From Azophilus sp965214305 (lineage in GTDB: Bacteria > Pseudomonadota > Gammaproteobacteria > Pseudomonadales > Azotimanducaceae): 64,000 nt of DNA. Below the pieces are notes generated by a model. The model saw only the letters and a program-made list of their open reading frames with translations. It made no database searches and was not told the origin of the DNA. Location: assembly GCA_965214305.1 (NCBI GenBank), contig OZ243949.1, positions 2,542,001 through 2,606,000 on the forward strand, in the 5' to 3' direction. Shown here piece after piece: positions 53,421-61,886 of the stretch; positions within the stretch are counted from its first letter, which is position 1; every line of letters begins with the position of its first letter. A program made the translations under genes and the position numbers.

Positions 53421-53448
53421 ACACTACCCGGATGTCGGTGATTGTCAA
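53421..53448 (-). promoter_or_regulatory. Promoter of the tracrRNA
   Basis: Reading the minus strand: a consensus -35 TTGACA (53448-53443), a 16-base spacer and a weaker -10 TAGTGT (53426-53421). The predicted start falls at about 53414, right at the beginning of the anti-repeat. Confidence 0.65.
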
Positions 53449-53495
53449 CTATTGGAAAACCCGAAAACCGCGCTCCCGCAAGGGGGATTCGACCG

Positions 53496-53520
53496 CGCCC
53501 GGCGTTGTGCGGGCGTTTTT
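53496..53520 (+). terminator. Intrinsic terminator upstream of cas9, plus strand
   Basis: Stem CGCCCG / CGGGCG with an 8-base loop followed by TTTTT (53516-53520). It faces the cas9 direction and stands before the proposed cas9 promoter, so it would shield cas9 from read-through or end a short plus-strand RNA antisense to the tracrRNA promoter. Confidence 0.55.
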
Positions 53521-53559
53521 GGCATCTTAGTGGGAAAATATACGAGCTGTGAAACACCA

Positions 53560-53589
53560 TTGATTCGCAAGAAAGGCCTCCGCTAGTAT
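53560..53589 (+). promoter_or_regulatory. Candidate cas9 promoter
   Basis: TTGATT (53560-53565), an 18-base spacer and TAGTAT (53584-53589); start near 53596, about 25 bases before the cas9 TTG. A TAAGGA ribosome-binding site follows at about 53606. Confidence 0.5.
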
Positions 53590-53620
53590 CGATTCAATTT
53601 CAAGCTAAGGAAACGTCAAG

Positions 53621-56600
53621 TTGAAGCATAAGAACTATCGCCTGGGTATTGATGTCGGTACCAACTCGCTGGGGTGGGCTGTTTTGCAATTGGGCGGCTC
53701 CGGCGAACCCTGTGCGATTACTGCGGCGGGGTCACGAATATTCGCGGAGGGGAGGGAGCCAAAAAGCTTGGCGACCAAAGCGGCTACTCGACGACAGGAG
53801 CGAATGGTACGTCGTCGGCGCGATCGCTTTAAGCAGCGGCAGAGGTTTCTTTTGGATGAACTTGAAAAAGCCGGTTTGTTCCCGGGAACCGAAAAAGAAC
53901 GCAGGGAGCTACAAAAACAGAATCCTCTCAGCCTTCGAGCTACGGCTCTTCGTGGTCCACTTTCCCCTTGGCAGGTCGGGCGTGCGTTTTTCCATATCAA
54001 TCAGCGGCGCGGCTTCAAAAGCAATCGCAGGGACCAAAGTGAGATAGCAACAAACGGCCGAGTTTCGAGATCGGCCCGTCGGCTTTTGGAGGAAATGGGT
54101 CTGATCGGATCAGAAATATCGGACGAACAACAAAAGCAACTATCAAAGGCCGATCAAAAGTCTGCTCGTCGGAGAGAGGCCGAGGCGCGCAAGTCCGCAC
54201 TCGACGACTTGCGCGCACGAGCCGATTTAACCTATGGGAGCTTTCTGTACGAGAGGCAACGCAAAGGCAAGCCGACGCGCGCCCGCCCAGGTGTTGGCGA
54301 GAATGGGCGGCTCTACGACGTTTATCCGACACGGGAACTCTATGAGGACGAGTTCGAGAAAATCTGGTCAGCGCAGGCTCCGCACCATCGCGACTTAATG
54401 ACCGATGAAGCAAAAAAGCGCATTCATAGAGCGATTTTCCATCAACGTCCCCTAAAGCCTCAGAAACGTGGAAAGTGTACCTACATGCACGATGAGGACC
54501 GCGCATTCCGAGCCATGCCATCCTTCCAGCAATACCGTATATATCAGGAGGTACACAATCTGGAGTGGTCGGACGGGCTGGGTATCCACCGTGTTCGTGA
54601 CAGCCGGCGAGGCGCGTGACGCCATTGTCAAACTGCTGGAACGGGTTAGAACCCAGAACGGACAGGTTTTGTTCGGCGGGATGAAGAAGGAAATCAAGAG
54701 ACTGGGTCTTGCCACCAGCGATTTCACATTCAATTTCGAGACACCCAAGCGCAAGGGGTTCGAGGGTAACCGAACTAGCCGGATTATGAGGCACGAAGAT
54801 TGTGTAGGAAAAGCTTGGGATGATTGGTCACTGGAGCGACAGGACGAGTTCATTGATGTAATTCTGAACGGTACGCCGCATCACCAAGAACGAGACCGAC
54901 AACGCCTGATGGGTGGCGGAAATTTGCACCCTCAAGATGGTGCCAAGGACGACCAGGAAGTGCGTGATTACTTGATGGCCAATTTTGGGTTAGAAGAGCA
55001 TTCGGCCGAGAATTGTGCCAATGCGCCACTTCCCGATGCTACCACCCATATTTCATCAAAAGCGGCCAAGTTAATGCTTAGAAAAATGCGGGACGGCATC
55101 GTTGACGACCAAACGGGCGAAATCCGTCTCCCCCAACAAAGCGAGGCAGCATCAGCCGTGGCGGGGAGCCGACAAGATTTTGTCGACCCGCTCCGCATCA
55201 AAGTTCACGATGGGACAGGTCGCCTCCTGGACCGGCTACCATATTACGGAGAAGCATTCCGGGATGGACAACACATCATACCTGGAACCGGGAATCCGGA
55301 TGATGACGATAAGACCTGCTGGGGAGCGGTCACCAATCCAACCGTACACATCGCACTCAATCAAATCAGGCTGGTTGTCAACGAGTTGATCGATCGCTTT
55401 GGTCACCCCGCTTCCATCGCCATTGAACTCGGCCGAGAGTTGCCCTTAGGTGCCAAGAGGCGTGGTGAAATCGATAGGGAACAAAAAGAGAACCAAGACC
55501 GAAATGAGCATCTGAACGAGCAACTGCATGAGCTCGGGCAAAGGCCCAGCCGCGAAAATCGGCTGCGGCTACTTCTATGGGAAGAGTTGAGCGATAGCCC
55601 TGCCGGACGTTGCTGCCCCTTTTCCGGGAAGACAATCGGTTGCGCGGATCTGTTCAACGGTAGCATTGAAATCGAGCACCTTATCCCCTTCAGTTTCTCA
55701 CTTGATGACAGCCGGGCGAACAAGGTCGTCTGCTTCCACCAAGCCAATAGAGATAAGGGGAACCGGACACCCTTCGAGGCTTTCGGAGGCAGTCCAGCCG
55801 GGTATTGTTGGAGCGATATCTTAGCAAGGACAGAATCCTTCCCATATTCCAAACGCCGGCGCTTCCGTGAGGACGCACGCAAAATCTGGAGCGCGAACGG
55901 CGACTTCACTGAGCGGCACCTCAATGACACGCGCCAGATTGGTCGACTTGCTCGAGAGTATTTGGAGATTATCTGCCCAACTAACAAAATCGATGTGGTC
56001 ACAGGGCGTCTCACCAGCCTTCTTCGTCATCATTGGGGCTTGGGAAAGAAGAATCGTCAGGATCATCGGCATCATGCCGAGGATGCAATCATCGTGGGCT
56101 TGACCAGCAAAAGCATGATCCAGAAGGTGTCCGCCGCCGCTCGCCAAGAGAACATCAGGATCCAGGGCGTGTCGCCGAATCCCGGTCGGTTATTTCGGCC
56201 AGAACAGTCACAGGCGGGAGCCATCCTTCCTTGGAACGGCTTTTCGGCGGATGTTGCCAAAGTTGTTGGGGATATTGTGGTTTCCCACAAAGTCCGCCGG
56301 AAGCCGCTGGATAGGGATTCGAAGAAAACGGATGGGCAACTGCATAATGAGCAAGCCTACGGGGTTCTTTCACCTCCCAACAAAGAGGGCGTTAGTGATG
56401 TCGTTCATAGGAAGCCCGTTGCGGAATTCAAAAAACTCAAGGATCTTGAATCCATTCGCGGAGACAGGATACGAAACGAGTTCATCGCTGCGTTCAATAC
56501 TGCGGAGTCCAGCGCTGCCGTACAGTCTCTTGCTCAGGAAAAGGGTATTCGTCGGCTTCGCTACACGCGGAGGGAAAGCGTTATTCTCGTTACTAATGAA

Positions 56601-57062
56601 GCGGGTGATCCCTACAAGGCATACAAGGGCGATAGTAATTGGGGTATTGAAATCTACGCTGAAGACCCACGGGGCGAGTCGTTAGGTAGGTGGGAGGGCC
56701 GCGTGGTCCCGCGTTTCCGTGCCAATCAACCCGATTTCCAGCCTGGTGTGACGTACCGCCCGCATCCTGCGGCTAGGCTGGTAATGCGCCTTCAGATCAA
56801 CGACTGTATTGAAATGGTAGATGAAGAAAACAACGGGGAGCCGAGGCGATATCGACTACAAAAAATGGTGCGGGACGGAAGGATGAGCTTTGCGGAGTTG
56901 CATGAGGCCAATGTGGACAAAAGACATCGCAACAAAGACGACCCCTTCAAATATTTATCGGCTACAGCCGGAACACTACAAAAGCGTGGTGCGGTAAAAG
57001 TGCATGTAAGCGCAACGGGCCGAGTGAGCCACGAGCGCCGTGGTGTGCGGAGAGGCAAATAA
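53621..57062 (+). CDS. cas9: Cas9 endonuclease, type II-C, interrupted by one frameshift
   Basis: crRNA/tracrRNA-guided DNA endonuclease. Start is a TTG at 53621. Reading frame 1 runs to a stop at 54619; the protein continues in the next frame from about 54590 to 57062, so one extra base (or two missing) lies at about 54580-54610. Joined length about 1,146 residues, normal for II-C. Seen: RuvC-I RLGIDVGTNSLGW (Asp11), Arg-rich bridge helix (about 55-75), KCTYMHDEDRA, RuvC-II SIAIELGRELP, HNH IEIEHLIPFSFSLDDSR with His codon at 55677 and HQANRDKGN, RuvC-III HHAEDAIIVG (Asp codon 56082). All catalytic residues are intact. No csn2 or cas4 is present. If the shift is real, the protein is truncated after the REC region. 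Confidence 0.93.
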
Positions 57063-57128
57063 TCGTCTCGGTTCAACGGCGCAAAAAATAGTACCCCGCA
57101 TGTATCGCATGTATCGCTTAGCTCCTCT

Positions 57129-58031
57129 GTGGTTGGTCAAATCGTAGAAATCACCGATCCCGGGCACCAGCTAAAGAAGGTGCGGGGGTTCCTTTCCGTT
57201 GACCATCAAGGTGAGCAGGTTGGCCGTGTGCCCCTGGACGACATTTTGGCGGTGCTGGTTTCCGTGCCTGGTTGCACGGTCTCAAGTGCCTTGATTGAAG
57301 CGTTGGCTCTTCAGAATACGCCGCTAGTGCTTTGTGATCGCAACTACATGCCAACCTGCTGGACCTTGCCAATTCAAGGTGCCTTGCACCAATTCCAAGT
57401 GATGCGAGCTCAAGCAACCTTATCGGAGCCACGCCGCAAACGGCTTTGGCAATCCATTGTTCGGGCAAAAGTAGGTAATCAGGCTGACGTATTGGCGTTA
57501 GCCAAACAACCCCATCAACATTTGCGGCGCATGGTCGGCAAAGTCAGATCTGGAGATCCCGACAACATTGAGGCTCAGGCTGCTCGCGAGTACTGGCGTT
57601 GGCTTTTTGGAGAACACTTTCGACGTGACCGCCAATCGGCCGGAATCAATGCAGCATTGAATTACGGCTATACGGTGCTGCGGGCTTGTGTCGCAAGGGG
57701 AACCTTGGGTGCCGGCTTGCATCCAAGCTTTAGCCTGCACCACAAGAATCCTAGAAACCCGTTTAATCTTGTAGACGATTTGGTTGAGCCGTATCGACCA
57801 ATCGTCGATCTTCTCGTCAGTCGGAACGTCGACTCTTATTCGGGTGACTTGACCGCCGAGAATAAGATTCGCCTAGCGGCTGTACCAACAACTCCACTGT
57901 TGGGGGATGAGGGTACCTCGCCGCTATCTATGGTAGCGTTGAGGATGTGCCGCGCTGTTGCCCGATATTTCCGCGGCGAAACGATAGAAAAGGTGATCTC
58001 CCTTTTCCCTAAAATTCGCGATTTGGCTTAA
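57129..58031 (+). CDS. cas1: CRISPR-associated integrase Cas1, type II
   Basis: Inserts new spacers with Cas2. 300 residues from a GTG at 57129. Metal ligands: Glu148 in DPDNIEAQAAREYW, His204 in FSLHHKNPRNPFN and Asp217 in LVDDLVEPYRPIVD. The N-terminal beta domain is present (GQIVEITDPGHQLKKVRGFL). 66 bases after cas9, overlaps cas2 by one base. Confidence 0.96.
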   Translation: MVGQIVEITDPGHQLKKVRGFLSVDHQGEQVGRVPLDDILAVLVSVPGCTVSSALIEALALQNTPLVLCDRNYMPTCWTLPIQGALHQFQVMRAQATLSEPRRKRLWQSIVRAKVGNQADVLALAKQPHQHLRRMVGKVRSGDPDNIEAQAAREYWRWLFGEHFRRDRQSAGINAALNYGYTVLRACVARGTLGAGLHPSFSLHHKNPRNPFNLVDDLVEPYRPIVDLLVSRNVDSYSGDLTAENKIRLAAVPTTPLLGDEGTSPLSMVALRMCRAVARYFRGETIEKVISLFPKIRDLA

Positions 58032-58369
58032 TGGCGCGTCTATCCCTTAGCCCCTATCGCATCATGTGGCTATTTGTCATGTTTGATTTACCTGTGGTCA
58101 CTCGTGAGGAGCGCAGACAGGCGACACGTTTTCGGAATGATCTGCTTGATCTCGGATTTGAGATGTCGCAGTTTTCCGTTTACCTGAAATACTGTGCATC
58201 GGGAGACAAGGCGACTTCGATTAGTCACAAAATCCCGCCCCTGTTACCACCGGGGGGAAGGGTTGATGTACTTTCCATCACCGACAAACAATTTTCCAAC
58301 ATGCGTCGCTACTATGGTCAAGTGCAGGGAAAAATTAATGCCATACCAGCACAACTTCGCTTATTTTAA
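58031..58369 (+). CDS. cas2: CRISPR-associated protein Cas2
   Basis: Structural partner of Cas1 in spacer acquisition. 112 residues; ferredoxin-like fold with the N-terminal strand WLFVMFDLPV (Asp19) and the type II pattern RFRNDLLDLGFEMSQFSVYLKYC. The ATG overlaps the cas1 stop. The array starts 63 bases after the stop. Confidence 0.95.
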   Translation: MARLSLSPYRIMWLFVMFDLPVVTREERRQATRFRNDLLDLGFEMSQFSVYLKYCASGDKATSISHKIPPLLPPGGRVDVLSITDKQFSNMRRYYGQVQGKINAIPAQLRLF

Positions 58370-58432
58370 GTGATTCAGACTGCGAATAATTTGGAATTCT
58401 CCTTTCAATTCAATAAATTGCCGCATCATCGA

Positions 58433-58533
58433 ATTCTAGCACTCAGGAATGGGTGGGCTAGAACAACTACCCGAGTTCCTGCGTCGCCTGCTCCGCCGAT
58501 TCTAGCACTCAGGAATGGGTGGGCTAGAACAAC
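58433..58533 (-). CRISPR. CRISPR array, type II-C, two repeats and one spacer
   Basis: Identical 35-base units at 58433-58467 and 58499-58533, 66 bases apart; counting one degenerate base, repeat 36 and spacer 30. Read on the minus strand the repeat begins GTTGTTCTAGCCCACCC and ends CCTGAGTGCTAGAAT, close to the Neisseria meningitidis II-C repeat (GTTGTA... GTGCTACAAT). Orientation follows from the tracrRNA match: the crRNA is made from the minus strand, toward the cas genes. TGCTAGAAT at the repeat end is an extended -10 promoter, as in Neisseria. No third repeat occurs at 66-base spacing on either side. Confidence 0.92.
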
Positions 58534-58625
58534 AGTTGAGGGCGTCGTCTCTGGCGCGGGTTTCCAAGGTGCGGGATCGAGCCTGCGCCCGTGAGGCCGC
58601 TAAAGCGCTCGTACTCCTTGAAATC

Positions 58626-58644
58626 GGGGGGGGGGGGGGGGGGG
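58626..58644. repeat. Run of 19 G
   Basis: An uninterrupted G19 homopolymer 92 bases after the last CRISPR repeat. Nothing comparable exists in the window. It may be a real phase-variable tract or a sequencing/assembly artefact joining two contigs. Confidence 0.9.
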
Positions 58645-58697
58645 ATTCACACGAACGCTGTTCAACCGAAGATGTGAGGGTACCCACGATACCGTTG

Positions 58698-58850
58698 ATG
58701 AATACTCCCCTTCTGGCCGTCGTCGCGCTGGTGGTGACGATGGGGCTGGGGCTGGCCTGCATGTGCGGGGCGCGGACGGATGGCGGTGATGGCTATACCT
58801 ACCTGCTCCCTGCCGCAGAGCGAACCCGGCTGGGCTGCACGACCAACTGA
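58698..58850 (+). CDS. Possible small membrane peptide
   Basis: 50 residues from the ATG at 58698: a hydrophobic N-terminus (LLAVVALVVTMGLGLACMCG) followed by a short polar tail. It could be a signal-anchored or lipid-modified peptide, but there is no strong ribosome-binding site and I recognise no family. The remaining parts of 58370-58898 hold the CRISPR array, the G-run and nothing else I can name. Confidence 0.3.
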   Translation: MNTPLLAVVALVVTMGLGLACMCGARTDGGDGYTYLLPAAERTRLGCTTN

Positions 58851-58898
58851 CGGAGCCGGAGGCGGCTTCCGGGCCGCTGAGTACGCCGGTGGCCCGCC

Positions 58899-60047
58899 TC
58901 ATCGGCCGCAGCCGCGCCAGATCACCTTGTCGGTAACGTCGTTGATATCGCGCAACCCGCAGAATGCCAAGGTTAGGTCGAGTTCTCTCCGAAGAACCTC
59001 AAGAACCTTGGTCACACCCGCTTCGCCCAGGGCGCCGAGGCCGTAGATGTAGGCGCGACCGATCATCGCGCCCCGGGCGCCGAGCGCCAGGGTGCGAAAT
59101 AAATCCTGGCCGGTGCGCAGGCCACCGTCCATCCAGATTTCCGATTCTCCGCCCACGGCGGCAACGATACCGGGCAGGGCATCGATAGCGGCTGGCGCGC
59201 CGTCGAGCTGTCGGCCGCCGTGGTTGGAGACGATTAGGGCATCGGCCCCGCTTTTGGCCGCCATGCGGGCGTCCTCTGCATCAATGATGCCCTTCACAAT
59301 GAGCGTGCCGCCCCAGCGGTCTTTGATCCATTGCACATCATCCCAGTTCAGCTTGGGGTCGAATTGCCGGGCGGTCCAGTGTGCCAATGAGCGGGTGCTG
59401 CGCACGTTTTCGAGATGCCCGAGGATATTGCCGAACCCGCGTCGCTTGGTGCGGGCCATGCCCAATGCCCAGCGGGGTTTACCGGCGATGTCGAGCAGGT
59501 TTGCCAAGGTTGGATTTGGCGGTGTCGATAGGCCGTTTTTAACATCGGCATGCCGCTGCCCAAGAATTTGCAGATCGACGGTGAGCACCAGCGCGGAGCA
59601 CTCGGCAGCCTTGGCCCGGTCGATGAGCCGGCCCACGAACTCCCGATCCTTCATGACATAGAGCTGAAACCAAAACGGTGCCGTCGTGTGTTCCGCCACA
59701 TCCTCAATGGAGCAGATGCTCATGGTGGAAAGACAATAGGGCACACCGAACCGCTCCGCCGCGCGGGCCGCCTTGATCTCGCCATCCGCATGAACCATGC
59801 CGGTGAGCCCAACCGGGGCAAGCGCCACGGGCATCGTGACCGTTTGCCCCGCCATTTGGGTTTGCAGGGATCGGTCGGTCATATCGACCAGTACCTTCTG
59901 GCGCAGCTTTATTTTGGCAAAGGCGCTGCGGTTGTCCCGCAAGGTGCTTTCCGTCCAGGAACCCGCCTCGACATAGTCGCGAAACATGCGCGGCACACGC
60001 CGCCGGAACAGTTGGCGCAAATCTTCTATGCAAGTGATGGGTGTCAC
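58899..60047 (-). CDS. FMN-dependent 2-hydroxyacid oxidase/dehydrogenase (LldD/mandelate dehydrogenase family)
   Basis: 382 residues from a GTG at 60047 (VTPITCIEDLRQLFRRRVP). TIM-barrel flavoenzyme. Seen: RMFRDYVEAGSWTESTLRDNRSAF at the N-terminus, PVALAPVGLTGMVHADGE, FQLYVMKDREF, LTVDLQILGQRHADVKNGL, and the active-site loop IVSNHGGRQLDG with the catalytic His, then DGGLRTGQDLFRTLALGA. Oxidises lactate, mandelate or another 2-hydroxyacid. With the 2-oxoacid decarboxylase at 61887-63548 it could form a mandelate- or hydroxyacid-type route; substrate is open. Confidence 0.92.
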   Translation of the reverse strand: MTPITCIEDLRQLFRRRVPRMFRDYVEAGSWTESTLRDNRSAFAKIKLRQKVLVDMTDRSLQTQMAGQTVTMPVALAPVGLTGMVHADGEIKAARAAERFGVPYCLSTMSICSIEDVAEHTTAPFWFQLYVMKDREFVGRLIDRAKAAECSALVLTVDLQILGQRHADVKNGLSTPPNPTLANLLDIAGKPRWALGMARTKRRGFGNILGHLENVRSTRSLAHWTARQFDPKLNWDDVQWIKDRWGGTLIVKGIIDAEDARMAAKSGADALIVSNHGGRQLDGAPAAIDALPGIVAAVGGESEIWMDGGLRTGQDLFRTLALGARGAMIGRAYIYGLGALGEAGVTKVLEVLRRELDLTLAFCGLRDINDVTDKVIWRGCGR

Positions 60048-60182
60048 GAAAGTATGCGAGTTCCGTTGTTGCCCGGCTTTTAGATTACCGCATGGCTGCA
60101 CTCCTTGTCGCCGAGCGCGACAAGCCGAAACGGTTTCGCTAGCCTGTTGTCCCGCATTGTGTCGAAGGCCGATAAGAGTGCA

Positions 60183-60554
60183 ATGAGCGGATTTGATCCC
60201 CACAAGGTTCCCGTGTTTCGTGCCTATCGGGACGAGGTTCCATGGGATTTACTGCCCGCCGATGACATTGACCCGGAATGGGTGCGGGTCGCCAAGCTCG
60301 ACGGCGAGGTCATCGGCGTCTATGCCGTGCATCCGATTACGCCGATTCGGTTCCGCATTGATGCTCTGACGGTGGCACGGCACTATCGCAAGCAGGGCTT
60401 GGCTACTTGGCTATTGCGTCACGCCATCGGCGTTTGTGAAACCAAGGGCGCCCGGGAAGTTGTGACGCAATGTCGTTCGGATACAACACTATTTGCGGTT
60501 GCCGGTTTTCGTCCCGACGGCGACCTGCTGCGTTTAATCTTGCTGCCGGAATAG
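60183..60554 (+). CDS. GNAT family N-acetyltransferase
   Basis: 123 residues from the ATG at 60183. Acetyl-CoA-binding segment IDALTVARHYRKQGLATWLLRHAI (about 59-82) with the RxxGxA pattern, followed by a beta-bulge strand REVVTQCRSDTTLFAVAGFRPDG. Substrate unknown. Divergent from the hydroxyacid oxidase. Confidence 0.85.
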   Translation: MSGFDPHKVPVFRAYRDEVPWDLLPADDIDPEWVRVAKLDGEVIGVYAVHPITPIRFRIDALTVARHYRKQGLATWLLRHAIGVCETKGAREVVTQCRSDTTLFAVAGFRPDGDLLRLILLPE

Positions 60555-60562
60555 AGCCGGGT

Positions 60563-60612
60563 CCCGTCGCAGTTTGCATTTTTCGACTGCGGGACGCCGC
60601 AGTTGGCGCAGG
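60563..60612. repeat. Repeat family A-related fragment
   Basis: CGTCGCAGTTTGCATTTTTC followed by GACTGCGGGACGCCGCAGTT and GGCGCAG. Near-identical in order to 19433-19483. Confidence 0.5.
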
Positions 60613-60688
60613 CTCACGGGGCCGCACAAGCTGGCACCGCAAGGCGCAATTGGTCATAGTAGTGGCCGGTTGGTTGTGGATAGACGAG

Positions 60689-61234
60689 ATGCGAGCGTTG
60701 CAAAGGCGCATCGGTCCATTGGTTTTGATCTTGGTAGCCGCTTGCTCCAGCGCGCCGGTGTTGGTGGAGCCGCCGCAACGATTCGATATCGACGGGCAAT
60801 GGGCACTCAACACGGAGCTCAGCGACCCACCGCCCAACAGCCGCGAAATTCTGGCGCGTGCCGACCAGGAATTTGTCGCGGGCCGCGTTGGTGTACCCCA
60901 AGGCGGTGCGCTTGCCTTTGTCACCCAGGATTTTCCTGTGCTTGAGGCGAGGTCGATGCACATTGAGCAGGACGACGATTCCATGGGCATCCGCTACGAC
61001 AACGGCCTGTATCGCGACGTGTCCTGGGGCAAGCGCAAGCGTGGGTTATGGGACGTTTCCGCCGGTTGGTTCGAGGGTAATCTGGTTATCGTTTCCAAGA
61101 CGAGCGACGCCTCCGGCCGGGAAACGCTAAGCCTGAGCGCGAATGGGCAAACCCTAAAGATATTGGTCGAGGCCAATTCCGATGGTGAGAAGCTCATCGC
61201 CTTTCGGGTTTTCGAGCGCGTGCCGGCACCTTGA
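60689..61234 (+). CDS. Putative lipoprotein
   Basis: 181 residues from the ATG at 60689 (MRALQRRIGPLVLILVAACSS). Lipobox LVAAC with Cys at about residue 19. The body is a beta-rich domain, RFDIDGQWALNTELSDPP, SMHIEQDDDSMGIRYDNG, LYRDVSWGKRKRGLWDVSAGWFEGNLVIVSKTSDASGRETLSLSANGQTLKI, resembling small periplasmic lipocalin-like proteins. Family not recognised. Confidence 0.7.
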   Translation: MRALQRRIGPLVLILVAACSSAPVLVEPPQRFDIDGQWALNTELSDPPPNSREILARADQEFVAGRVGVPQGGALAFVTQDFPVLEARSMHIEQDDDSMGIRYDNGLYRDVSWGKRKRGLWDVSAGWFEGNLVIVSKTSDASGRETLSLSANGQTLKILVEANSDGEKLIAFRVFERVPAP

Positions 61235-61248
61235 ATAGAACGGGTTGC

Positions 61249-61305
61249 TAGTGTCGCAGTTTGAATTTTTCGCCTGCGGCAGCGGAAATTGAAACTGAGT
61301 CACTA
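61249..61305. repeat. Repeat family A, short copy
   Basis: 57-bp element with inverted ends: left TAGTGTCGCAGTTTGAATTT, right end reverse-complemented TAGTGACTCAGTTTCAATTT. Sits between the lipoprotein and the selenoprotein genes. Confidence 0.65.
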
Positions 61306-61388
61306 CCCGGGCCAGCGGAAAATTGTAGTTCATCGGCAATCATGGCAGCATGGCCGCTGTCCATCCAAAGGTGCGTGAAGGAAGGAAG

Positions 61389-61733
61389 ATGGCCTCCACA
61401 AAGGTTGATTGGTATTACTTCCGTAGCGGCTGAACAAGCTGCAAGCGGGCCTCCAAGTTCCTGGAGGCGAGAAACATTGAGGTGGCCGAAACTGTTCCGG
61501 CCAGCCGCAAATTGCAGCGGGATGCGGCCGAGCAGCTACTCGCCGCCGCCAATATCGCGCATGTCGCCAAGGGCCGGAAAATACAGGCGTTCACCGGCGA
61601 CGAGCGGCTTTCCGAGGAGGCGGTGAGCGCCTTGCTCGGTGCCACGGGCAACCTGCGCGCCCCCACCCTGCGCCTTGGTGATACCCTGCTGGTCGGTTTC
61701 AACGAAGACGTTTATACCAAGGTTATCGGTTAA
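61389..61733 (+). CDS. ArsC-family selenoprotein (TGA at 61431 read as selenocysteine)
   Basis: Thioredoxin-fold arsenate-reductase-like protein. From the ATG at 61389, with AAGGAAGG just upstream, the frame reads MASTKVDWYYFRSG, then TGA (61431-61433), then TSCKRASKFLEARNIEV and continues without another stop to 61733. If TGA is Sec the protein has 114 residues, normal for the family. Homologues have Cys there (RSGCTTCK), so the motif is U15-T-S-C18. The C-terminal part TGNLRAPTLRLGDTLLVGFNED is the family signature. A 7-bp hairpin follows at SECIS distance. Without Sec insertion only a 14-residue peptide would be made; a frame starting at GTG 61482 would lack the active site. Confidence 0.8.
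61449..61468 (+). promoter_or_regulatory. Candidate bacterial SECIS hairpin
   Basis: Stem GCCTCCA (61449-61455) / TGGAGGC (61462-61468) with the hexaloop AGTTCC. The loop begins 22 bases after the TGA, within the 16-37 base window of bacterial SECIS elements, and has a G in its first two positions followed by U, as required for SelB binding. Confidence 0.65.
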
Positions 61734-61886
61734 GGGTCCGGCGCGACCCCATCCGCTTGGTGCATGGCCGGAAACCACGGGGGGAAGTTCCCCAATGTTT
61801 CTGGGCCCGAACAGCAGCACGGTCTAGACGCTAGGCGGTCCAGGCTCCTAGCCCATTAGAGTCGGTGAGATAGGCCGGTTGGAGGC

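Noticed and set aside
54575..54619. Programmed +1 frameshift in cas9
   Set aside because: No slippery codon, stop-codon context or stimulatory structure recognisable at the switch; error or mutation is simpler.
58502..58762. Minus-strand frame through the G-run (poly-Pro)
   Set aside because: Created by the G19 tract and CRISPR repeat; no family or start signal.
61482..61733. The ArsC-like gene as an 83-residue protein from GTG 61482
   Set aside because: It would lack the CxxC/UxxC active site, and upstream codons are plainly conserved across the TGA.
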